From assembly GCA_040509055.1 (NCBI GenBank), contig JBEVLT010000444.1:1-5780 (forward strand): a DNA stretch of 5,780 nucleotides, in the 5' to 3' direction. This document shows positions 1 through 5,535 of the stretch, one piece after another. The position numbers and the translations under genes were made by a program. A model generated the notes under the pieces. That model did no database searches and was not told the origin of the DNA. It saw only the letters and a list, made by a program, of their open reading frames with translations. This DNA comes from JAJKIP01 sp040509055. Its GTDB lineage: Bacteria > Bacteroidota > Bacteroidia > Chitinophagales > Chitinophagaceae. The first letter of the stretch is position 1. Each line of letters opens with the position of its first letter.

Positions 1-145
1 TTTTCAAACGCTGTACCACCACCTTTTTATGTTATATTTCCTGACAGGGCTGGTATATACTGCTCCATGCGGATGACATTTTTACACAACCCAACAGACA
101 GACCTGACACAATTTCATAATCTGCGTGCTGACGAACTTTTTCTC

Positions 146-153
146 TACTTTTG
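146..153 (+). promoter_or_regulatory. Bacteroidota-type -7 promoter box (TACTTTTG)
   Basis: TACTTTTG is a perfect match to the TAnnTTTG -7 consensus of Bacteroidota primary-sigma promoters. It lies 24 bases before the ATG at 178, which would put the transcription start near 160 and leave a leader of about 18 bases. I see no clean TTTG -33 element about 20 bases further upstream, so half of the promoter is missing or degenerate. The box also covers the TTG at 151 that would otherwise extend the reading frame, which argues for the downstream ATG as the true start. Confidence 0.5.
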
Positions 154-177
154 TGTTGCATACTAAACTCAACAACA

Positions 178-594
178 ATGTATCCTGAAGAAATTGTAAT
201 ACCGATGAAAGAGGAGCTGACCGAAAACGGTTTTTCGGAGCTGCTCACCCCGACCGATGTGGAAGCACAGCTGTCCAAAGAGGGCACCACACTGGTGATG
301 ATCAATTCCGTTTGCGGCTGCTCGGCCGGCTCTGCCCGCCCCGGCGTGCTGATGGCTGTGGCCAATGCACCGCATAAACCCAATTTTCTGACCACCAGCT
401 TTGCCGGCTTCGACATAGACGCCGTGAAAACGCTGCGTCAGCACCTGGCGCCGTATCCGCCGTCTTCACCCGCCATCGCCCTGTTCAAAAACGGGCAACT
501 GGTGCATTTCATCGAGCGCCACCAGATAGAAGGCCGGCCTGCGCAAATGATCGCGCACAACCTGATCGGTGCTTTCGAAGAGCATTGCAACTAA
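178..594 (+). CDS. BrxA/BrxB (YphP/YqiW) family bacilliredoxin
   Basis: This is a 138-residue cytoplasmic thioredoxin-fold protein of the bacilliredoxin family. In Bacillus, these proteins remove bacillithiol from S-bacillithiolated proteins after oxidative stress. The visible signature is NSVCGC at residues 43-48, with the CGC active site at C46 and C48, followed by SAGSARPG. Further family blocks are FAGFD (75-79), PSSPAIALF (95-103), a 'VHFIERHQIEG' block (109-119) and a C-terminal Cys at 137. The length and the whole layout match B. subtilis YphP, which I compared from memory. The ATG at 178 is preferred over TTG 151 because homologues begin close to MYPEE and because the promoter box sits on the upstream extension. 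The gene stands alone, with its own promoter-like element and a terminator behind it. Whether this organism makes bacillithiol cannot be seen here, so a role with another low-molecular-weight thiol remains possible. Confidence 0.93.
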   Translation: MYPEEIVIPMKEELTENGFSELLTPTDVEAQLSKEGTTLVMINSVCGCSAGSARPGVLMAVANAPHKPNFLTTSFAGFDIDAVKTLRQHLAPYPPSSPAIALFKNGQLVHFIERHQIEGRPAQMIAHNLIGAFEEHCN

Positions 595-615
595 ATTTTT
601 CAGCACCTTTTTTTC

Positions 616-653
616 ATAATACCCTTCGGTTGCCGGAGGGTATTATTATTTTA
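616..653 (+). terminator. Intrinsic terminator after the bacilliredoxin gene
   Basis: Arms at 616-629 and 633-646 pair over 14 bp, with one T-G wobble and a 3-base TTG loop. The stem is followed by TATTTTA at 647-653. It begins 21 bases after the bacilliredoxin stop codon and 54 bases before the lgt start, so the two genes are probably separate transcription units. Confidence 0.8.
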
Positions 654-674
654 CCACGGCTTGTTTTTCCATTG

Positions 675-682
675 TATATTCG
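675..682 (+). promoter_or_regulatory. Possible weak -7 box for lgt (TATATTCG)
   Basis: TATATTCG differs from TAnnTTTG at one position and sits 24 bases before the lgt ATG, the same distance as the bacilliredoxin box from its start. No properly spaced TTTG -33 element is visible. It is listed because lgt follows a terminator and should need its own promoter. Confidence 0.3.
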
Positions 683-706
683 TCGCAAAACCAATTACGG
701 ATCAGT

Positions 707-2020
707 ATGTATCCTAACCTGTATTTCGCTTTCAAAGACCTGTTTGGTGCAGAATGGAAGTTTCTCCGGTTTGTCAATTCCTTCGGTTTCTTTGTCGCCA
801 TTTCCTTTATCCTCGCCGCCATCATCCTGGCCGCCGAGTTGAAAAGAAAAAGCCGCCAGGGATTGCTGTACCCCAAAGAAATGCAGGTGATGGTAGGGCA
901 GCCGGCCACGCCTGCCGAATTGCTGCTGAATTTTTTCCTGGGATTCCTGCTTGGCTACAAAATTTTAGCCCTGTTCATCCTCGATAGTTCGGCCACCGAA
1001 GATCCGCAAGCCTTTATCTTTTCCGGTATCGGCAGCTGGCCGGCCGGCATCGGCCTGGGATTGCTGTTTGCAGGGCTGAAATGGTATGAAAAGAACAAGC
1101 AAAAACTACCGAAGCCCGAAAAAAGAACGGTCCGCATATGGCCGCAGGACAGGGTAGGTGAGATAACGATCCTGGCGCTTATTTTTGGCCTGATCGGCGC
1201 CAAGCTCTTCGATATATTCGAGAACTGGGACGGGTTTACCAAAGATCCCTCGTCGTACATTTTTTCACCTGCCGGCCTTACGTTCTATGGCGGACTGATC
1301 TGTGCGGCCATCGCCATCTGGATCTATGCCCGCAAGCACAATATTGGGTTCTGGCACCTGAACGATGCCGCAGCGCCTGCATTGATGCTGGCCTATGCCG
1401 TGGGGCGCATCGGCTGCCAGGTAGCGGGCGACGGCGACTGGGGCATTTATAATTCCGCCTATGCGGTAGATGCCTCTTCCAATATTACGGTAGCGGCGCC
1501 AGGCCAGTTTGAGCAGGCGGTGCAGGCCAACAGTACCTATTTCATGGATCATTTTACCAGCCCGGCCGAAGTGCCTCATGCCTCCTTCAAGCGGCCCGGC
1601 GCGCTGGGTTTTTTGCCCACCTGGTTCTTTGCCTACGACTACCCGCACAATGTTAACGAGTCAGGAGTACCCCTGGCCGGCTGCACGGACAAAAAGTATT
1701 GCAACCACCTGCCGGCCCCTGTTTTCCCGACCCCTTTGTACGAGGTGATCGCCTCGCTGCTGCTGTTTGCACTGCTCTGGGGGGTGCGGAAAAAGCTGAA
1801 AGTGCCGGGCACCCTGTTTGCCCTTTACCTGATCGTAAACGGGGTAGAGCGGTTCCTGGTGGAAAAGATCAGGGTCAACACCCGGTTGAATATTTTCGGG
1901 CTGCAGCCCACACAGGCCGAGGTGATCTCCACATTGCTGGTCGTCACAGGGGTCGTGCTCTGGATCGTGCTCCGCCGCAGGGCCCGTGTACAGCCGCCCG
2001 CTGCTCCCGCGGCTGTATAA
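707..2020 (+). CDS. lgt: Prolipoprotein diacylglyceryl transferase, long Bacteroidota form
   Basis: Lgt moves a diacylglyceryl group from phosphatidylglycerol to the lipobox cysteine of prolipoproteins in the inner membrane, the first step of lipoprotein maturation. The chain has 437 residues, against 291 in E. coli. Hydrophobic segments lie near 24-43, 68-92, 106-124, 150-170, 190-208, 217-234, 344-361 and 403-423. Family motifs are TFYGGLI (192-198), with Tyr where E. coli has His103, GRIGC (233-237), whose R234 matches the essential Arg143, and GDGDWG (241-246). FPTPLYE (340-346) and RFLVEKIR (382-389) follow, the latter with R382 and E386 matching Arg239 and Glu243. The extra length is mostly an insertion of about 95 residues between GDGDWG and PTPLYE, holding a Cys pair at 326 and 332 and probably facing the periplasm. 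The N-terminus is also longer. The tail is Arg/Pro/Ala-rich. The start ATG follows a terminator and has no clear Shine-Dalgarno. Transfer activity is inferred from the conserved residues; a second, shorter Lgt elsewhere in the genome cannot be excluded. Confidence 0.9.
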   Translation: MYPNLYFAFKDLFGAEWKFLRFVNSFGFFVAISFILAAIILAAELKRKSRQGLLYPKEMQVMVGQPATPAELLLNFFLGFLLGYKILALFILDSSATEDPQAFIFSGIGSWPAGIGLGLLFAGLKWYEKNKQKLPKPEKRTVRIWPQDRVGEITILALIFGLIGAKLFDIFENWDGFTKDPSSYIFSPAGLTFYGGLICAAIAIWIYARKHNIGFWHLNDAAAPALMLAYAVGRIGCQVAGDGDWGIYNSAYAVDASSNITVAAPGQFEQAVQANSTYFMDHFTSPAEVPHASFKRPGALGFLPTWFFAYDYPHNVNESGVPLAGCTDKKYCNHLPAPVFPTPLYEVIASLLLFALLWGVRKKLKVPGTLFALYLIVNGVERFLVEKIRVNTRLNIFGLQPTQAEVISTLLVVTGVVLWIVLRRRARVQPPAAPAAV

Positions 2021-2149
2021 GCGATCCTCATTTGCTTACCGGAACCCCGCCCCGGATGGGGCAGCCCTTAGCGGTCCCGGCGAGGTTGGCATGAAAACTG
2101 GATTAGAATAAATTATACACAGGTGCTATGAGATTCGGCGTTTGCAATG

Positions 2150-2157
2150 TATCTTTG
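2150..2157 (+). promoter_or_regulatory. Bacteroidota-type -7 promoter box upstream of rpoD (TATCTTTG)
   Basis: TATCTTTG matches TAnnTTTG perfectly. It would start transcription near 2164 and give rpoD a leader of roughly 94 bases. The expected -33 TTTG is not present at normal spacing; the TTTG at 2141-2144 is too close. The box is the best promoter candidate in the 237-base gap between lgt and rpoD. Confidence 0.5.
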
Positions 2158-2173
2158 CAGATGGACCGGCAGC

Positions 2174-2209
2174 GTAGTTTTTAACTACCTCTTTGCATTG
2201 TACTGCAAA
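2174..2209 (+). repeat. Two small inverted repeats in the rpoD leader
   Basis: GTAGTT (2174-2179) and AACTAC (2183-2188) form a perfect 6-bp stem over a TTT loop. TTTGCA (2192-2197) and TGCAAA (2204-2209) form a second 6-bp stem over a 6-base loop. Both fall between the -7 box and the rpoD start, so they would be in the 5' untranslated RNA. Neither is followed by a T-run, so they do not look like terminators. The stems are short and may be chance. Confidence 0.35.
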
Positions 2210-2257
2210 CAAAGACTGGCTGTTATTCGTTCTTACATTAAATTCAGATGATCCAAT

Positions 2258-3115
2258 ATGAGGCAGCTTAAAATTGCTACACAGATTACGAACAGAGATT
2301 CTCAGGCAGTCGAAAAATACCTGCAGGAAATTTCCAAGATTTCGATGATTACCCCGGAGGAAGAAACGACACTGGCACAGCGTATCAAAATGGGCGACCA
2401 GAAAGCGCTTGATAAGCTGGTACAGGCCAACCTTCGTTTCGTAGTCTCCGTAGCCAAACAATACCAGCACCAGGGTTTGTCCCTGAGCGACCTGATCAAC
2501 GAGGGTAACCTCGGCCTGATCAAGGCTGCACAGCGTTTCGACGAAACAAAGGGTTTCAAATTCATTTCTTATGCCGTATGGTGGATCCGCCAGTCCATCC
2601 TGCAGGCTTTGGCCGAGCAGGGAAGGCTGGTACGCCTGCCGCAAAACAAGATCGGCACGTACAACAAGGCCAACAAAGCTTATATGGCCTTCGAGCAGGA
2701 GCATGAGCGCGAACCATCGACGGAGGAGCTGGCCGAACTGCTGGAAATGAGCGAAACCGAGATCAACAATATTTTCCAGAGCAATACCCGTCACACATCG
2801 CTGGATGCACCCGTGCACGAGGCTGAGGATGTGGCCATGGGCGACCTGCTGGAAGGCAGCGACGATACCGACGACGACGTGATGAAGGATTCGCTGCGCA
2901 ACGAGATCCGCCGGGTGCTGAAATCGCTCAGCCCGCGCGAAGCAGAGATCGTCAACGCCTATTTCGGCCTGGATGGCGAACAGGGTGTTACCATCGAACA
3001 GATCGGTCAGAAATACGACCTGACCAAGGAGCGCATCCGCCAGATCAAGGAACGCGCCATCAAGCGCCTGCAAAAGGCCCGCTACAGCAGCGCACTGAAA
3101 GCATATCTTGGCTAA
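2258..3115 (+). CDS. rpoD: Primary (housekeeping) RNA polymerase sigma factor, sigma-70 family
   Basis: This is a 285-residue sigma factor that binds core RNA polymerase and directs it to promoters. It lacks the acidic region 1.1 of E. coli RpoD, as primary sigma factors of Bacteroidota do. Region 1.2 covers about 18-48 (YLQEISKISMITPEEE). Region 2.1 carries ANLRFVVSVAKQY (57-69), and regions 2.2-2.4 run from LSDLINEGNLGLIKAAQRFD (76-95) through FISYAVWWIRQSI (102-114). Region 3 begins at VRLPQNKIG (125-133). Region 4.1 begins near SLSPREAEIV (223-232), and the region 4.2 helix-turn-helix covers VTIEQIGQKYDLTKERIRQIKERA (about 244-267). The N-terminus MRQLKI and C-terminus KAYLG are typical of the phylum's RpoD. 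The acidic stretch EGSDDTDDD (199-207) lies in the linker before region 4. No Shine-Dalgarno is visible upstream. The gene is monocistronic here and converges on a stress-signalling operon. A close paralogous sigma factor is the only serious alternative. Confidence 0.95.
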   Translation: MRQLKIATQITNRDSQAVEKYLQEISKISMITPEEETTLAQRIKMGDQKALDKLVQANLRFVVSVAKQYQHQGLSLSDLINEGNLGLIKAAQRFDETKGFKFISYAVWWIRQSILQALAEQGRLVRLPQNKIGTYNKANKAYMAFEQEHEREPSTEELAELLEMSETEINNIFQSNTRHTSLDAPVHEAEDVAMGDLLEGSDDTDDDVMKDSLRNEIRRVLKSLSPREAEIVNAYFGLDGEQGVTIEQIGQKYDLTKERIRQIKERAIKRLQKARYSSALKAYLG

Positions 3116-3135
3116 GGCCATTTAAAATAGCAGCA

Positions 3136-3157
3136 TCCTCTGCCTTCGGGCGGAGGA
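3136..3157 (+). other. UUCG-capped hairpin after rpoD
   Basis: TCCTCTGCC (3136-3144) and GGCGGAGGA (3149-3157) form a 9-bp stem with one T-G wobble, closed by a TTCG tetraloop in the favoured C(UUCG)G context. It begins 21 bases after the rpoD stop. It has no T-tract, so it is more likely a 3'-end-stabilising structure or part of a two-hairpin terminator than a terminator by itself. Confidence 0.6.
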
Positions 3158-3173
3158 AATTAGGTAGGTTTAT

Positions 3174-3212
3174 AAAACAGCTCCGGTCAACAACCAGGAG
3201 CTGTTTTCTTTT
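3174..3212. terminator. Bidirectional terminator between rpoD and the kinase operon
   Basis: AAAACAGCTCC (3174-3184) and GGAGCTGTTTT (3197-3207) form a perfect 11-bp stem with a 12-base loop that can pair further (GGT with ACC). On the plus strand the stem ends in TTTTCTTTT. On the minus strand the corresponding tail is TTTTATAAA. It can therefore stop both rpoD and the convergent operon, whose last stop codon (3211-3213) lies next to it. Confidence 0.85.
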
Positions 3213-4509
3213 ATAACCCTTGCTTTTTTTCAGGAGCTGCCAGCTGGTATTCCGGCAGGAAGAAGGAGAAGGTGGTACCGTGACCGGGTTCGCTGGTCAC
3301 ATCGATACTGCCGCCGTTGCGGCGCACCATGTTGCGGATAATGTAGAGCCCGATGCCGTTGCCTTCGGTATTTTCCGAAAAACGGCTGAAAGGGGAGAAG
3401 AGCTTTTCGCCATGCTGCTCCAGGTCGATGCCCAGCCCATTATCCCTGAACACCAGCACGATCTTGTCGTCCGTCTTCCGCGCAAGCACAGATACCGACA
3501 GCGGCCGCTCCGGCGAGCGGTATTTGATCGCATTGCTGAGCAGGTTGGTAAAAATGCTTTTGATATACGCCTCGATATAAACGATTTCCGGTACATCTGT
3601 AAAGTCGAAAGTAACGGAAGCGCCGATATCGCTGATGGTAGCGGTAAAATCTTCGTACACTTCGGTAAACACGTCTCCCAGGGCGATCTTCCGGGAGTTG
3701 TCGGTATGCGTTTGCATGAGCAGGATCTTCACCAGCCCCTGCACCGTATTGTCCAGCCGTGTCACGGCGCGGTTGATGATCTTCAGGTATTCGTCGATCT
3801 CTCCGGGAATGGTCATTTCGTCCAGGAAAGACAGTGCCAGCCGCAGGCTGGTAAGCGGGGTACGGAGATCATGCGATACCGTGTAGGTAAAGTTCTTCAT
3901 GTTCTCGTTGTTCTCTTCCAGCTTGTGATTAAGCAGTTGTATCTCCCTGTTGTGCGATTCCGCCAGCAACTTCTCGTTCCGGAGCTCTTCCGTCATCTGG
4001 AGCAGCTGGTCGTTGCGGTATTTCAGCTCTTCGTAAGCGGAGATGGCCGGCTCGTTCCGGATATGCTGCGCCCAGCCCTGGATGATCAGGTTGTTCAGCG
4101 GTTGCTTGGCGGGAATGGCTTTTCCCAGCGTGACCCTGGTACCTTTCGCCGTGGAAACGATGCGGAACTGGTCTGCCAGCCTTTTGGCAAATACGATCCC
4201 TATGCCACGGCCCCGGTGGGTCTGCGGCTCCCTGGCCAGCACCTGGTCCAGGTTCTTGATGCCGGGACCTTTGTCGGTAATTTCTGCCGTTAATGTATAT
4301 TGTTCGTTTTCCTTTTTCAGCACCGCGAAAGACACCTGACCGCCACCGGCATATTCCAGGCAATTCCTGCAGATCTCGGATACGGCCGTGGCAAAACGCG
4401 TTTGCTCGGACAGGCTGATACCTGCGAACCGGGCAAACTGGGTGGCCCTGCGGTGCGCCAGCACGATATCCATCTCGTTCTGCACTTCAAGCTTGATTAT
4501 TTCCGTCAT
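3211..4509 (-). CDS. Sensor histidine kinase with N-terminal RsbT/RsbW-like ATPase domain
   Basis: This 432-residue protein has two different GHKL ATPase folds. Residues 1-130 resemble RsbT/RsbW serine kinases: N-box SEICRNCLEYAGGG (44-57) with E45 and N49, DKGPGI (79-84), RGRGIGI (99-105) and a final GTRVTL. A Glu- and Leu-rich stretch at about 158-205 looks like a coiled coil. A HisKA dimerisation domain follows with SHDLRTPLTSL (212-222), placing the phospho-acceptor at H213. The C-terminal catalytic domain shows an N-box with N322 and N326, DNGLG (356-360), an F-box FSPFSRF (371-377) and GNGIGL (383-388). No signal peptide, membrane segment or receiver domain is visible, so it is cytoplasmic and needs a separate response regulator. 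It is the last gene of the operon, 6 bases after the phosphatase stop codon, with a weak AAGGGA only 2 bases before the ATG. A plausible role is to read the state of the Rsb partner-switch proteins through its N-terminal domain and pass it on by phosphotransfer; that is inference. Confidence 0.9.
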   Translation of the reverse strand: MTEIIKLEVQNEMDIVLAHRRATQFARFAGISLSEQTRFATAVSEICRNCLEYAGGGQVSFAVLKKENEQYTLTAEITDKGPGIKNLDQVLAREPQTHRGRGIGIVFAKRLADQFRIVSTAKGTRVTLGKAIPAKQPLNNLIIQGWAQHIRNEPAISAYEELKYRNDQLLQMTEELRNEKLLAESHNREIQLLNHKLEENNENMKNFTYTVSHDLRTPLTSLRLALSFLDEMTIPGEIDEYLKIINRAVTRLDNTVQGLVKILLMQTHTDNSRKIALGDVFTEVYEDFTATISDIGASVTFDFTDVPEIVYIEAYIKSIFTNLLSNAIKYRSPERPLSVSVLARKTDDKIVLVFRDNGLGIDLEQHGEKLFSPFSRFSENTEGNGIGLYIIRNMVRRNGGSIDVTSEPGHGTTFSFFLPEYQLAAPEKKQGL

Positions 4510-4515
4510 TGTCCC

Positions 4516-5535
4516 TTAGTTTAAATACCGGGTCACTGCAATGGTCACATCGTCGTTGCCCCTGCAATGGTCCTTGTACAGGGCGGCGGCAAGGATGCTG
4601 CCGTCATGCCGGGTGATCTGGGGATACTTCTGCAAATCCCACCGGCCGGATAGCCCGTCGCTGTGTAAAATAAGCATATCGTTCTTTTCCCACACAAAAA
4701 CATAGTTGTTGATCGTGCCGGGAATGGTATGACCCACGATGCCGTTGTAGGACATGCAGGGACGCAGCTTGCCGGCAGAGAACAGCTTGCCGCTGATATT
4801 GCCCACCCCGCTGTAGAGGAGCTGGCGGTTGGTAAAATCGATGTGCGCGATGCCGATGACCGCCCCCCTTGTTTTCCGGATAGCCGCATGGATATTTTTC
4901 AGCTGTTCATTCGGCAGGTCCGTTCCGTATTGGTGAAAGGCTTCTACCCCCTTTTCAGCAGCCAGCGCAGCGTTGGGCCCGTGGCCCAGCCCGTCCAGCA
5001 GTGCCAGTTTCAGCTGGTTGCCTTTTCTGATCGTGGTCCAGTTATCGCCGCAGGCTTCTTCGCCTGTTTTGGCCAGCATGACCACATTAACGCCCATGGT
5101 CTTTTTGCCGGCGGAAACCTGTTTTTTCTGCACGAACACCCGGGCAAGGAGGATGGTTCCCCAGTCTTTGCGGGAGTACAGGTCAAACTCGTCGGAGAGG
5201 CGCCTGATAGCGCCCAGGCCCTGGCCCAGGGTATTACTGGTGGATACCCCGTCTTCGAGCATGCGGGCCGGCATAACCATGCCGGGTCCGTTGTCGATGC
5301 AAATGATCTCGATACCCGAGGGTTGGTTGCCCGCTATTTCCTTTACCAGCAGCTGGCCTCCCTGCGTGCTGTGCTTGCTGAGGTTGCTGGTCATTTCGGC
5401 CACGATGATCTCGACCTCTGCCAGGCGGCGTGTCGTAAATCCTATGGACTGGGCTATTTTTTTGATCTCGGACCGTACCATGGCCTGGTAGGTCCTGTTG
5501 GGCATCAGGATGCTTTTGTGCGGCGCATTAACCAT
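4516..5535 (-). CDS. RsbT-like ATPase fused to SpoIIE/RsbX-like PP2C serine phosphatase
   Basis: The protein has 339 residues and two domains. Residues about 8-135 are a GHKL anti-sigma-type kinase domain: N-box VAEMTSNLSKHS (45-56) with E47 and N51, DNGPGM (81-86), then DGVSTSNTLGQGLGAIRRL (95-113), which resembles RsbT. Residues about 145-338 are a PP2C-like SpoIIE phosphatase domain. GDNW (163-166), LLDGLGHG (179-186), YSGVGN (241-246), HSDGLS (291-296) and GNDDVTI (327-333) supply the expected metal-binding aspartates D164, D181, D293 and D328/D329. The phosphatase part is RsbX-sized and lacks sensor domains. In stressosome systems RsbT phosphorylates STAS proteins RsbR/RsbS and RsbX removes those phosphates, so the fusion would carry opposing activities in one chain, or a kinase-like domain that only targets the phosphatase. 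The start ATG overlaps the upstream rsbT stop in ATGGTTAA, suggesting translational coupling. All key motifs look intact. Confidence 0.9.
   Translation of the reverse strand: MVNAPHKSILMPNRTYQAMVRSEIKKIAQSIGFTTRRLAEVEIIVAEMTSNLSKHSTQGGQLLVKEIAGNQPSGIEIICIDNGPGMVMPARMLEDGVSTSNTLGQGLGAIRRLSDEFDLYSRKDWGTILLARVFVQKKQVSAGKKTMGVNVVMLAKTGEEACGDNWTTIRKGNQLKLALLDGLGHGPNAALAAEKGVEAFHQYGTDLPNEQLKNIHAAIRKTRGAVIGIAHIDFTNRQLLYSGVGNISGKLFSAGKLRPCMSYNGIVGHTIPGTINNYVFVWEKNDMLILHSDGLSGRWDLQKYPQITRHDGSILAAALYKDHCRGNDDVTIAVTRYLN

Noticed and set aside
1..120. Possible tail of an upstream plus-strand gene ending at TAA 118-120
   Set aside because: The frame is open from the left edge, but the 39 residues resemble nothing I know and the region is AT-rich like an intergenic leader. 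There is not enough to call a gene.
27..416. Open minus-strand frame of 129 codons over the bacilliredoxin gene
   Set aside because: It runs opposite to a clear bacilliredoxin with intact motifs, and its translation shows no recognisable domain. It is a shadow frame.
2049..2062. GCCCC/GGGGC hairpin as a terminator of lgt
   Set aside because: The stem is only 5 bp with a GGAT loop and no T-tract follows, so termination is not supported. The end of the lgt transcript stays unassigned.
2126..3121. Minus-strand frame of 331 codons covering rpoD
   Set aside because: It is the antisense of an unambiguous sigma factor. The length results from codon bias in the real gene, and no motif is visible.
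3220..4293. Plus-strand frame of 357 codons opposite the histidine kinase
   Set aside because: The minus strand encodes complete HisKA and ATPase motifs here. The plus-strand product is a His/Val/Gln-rich antisense translation without domains.
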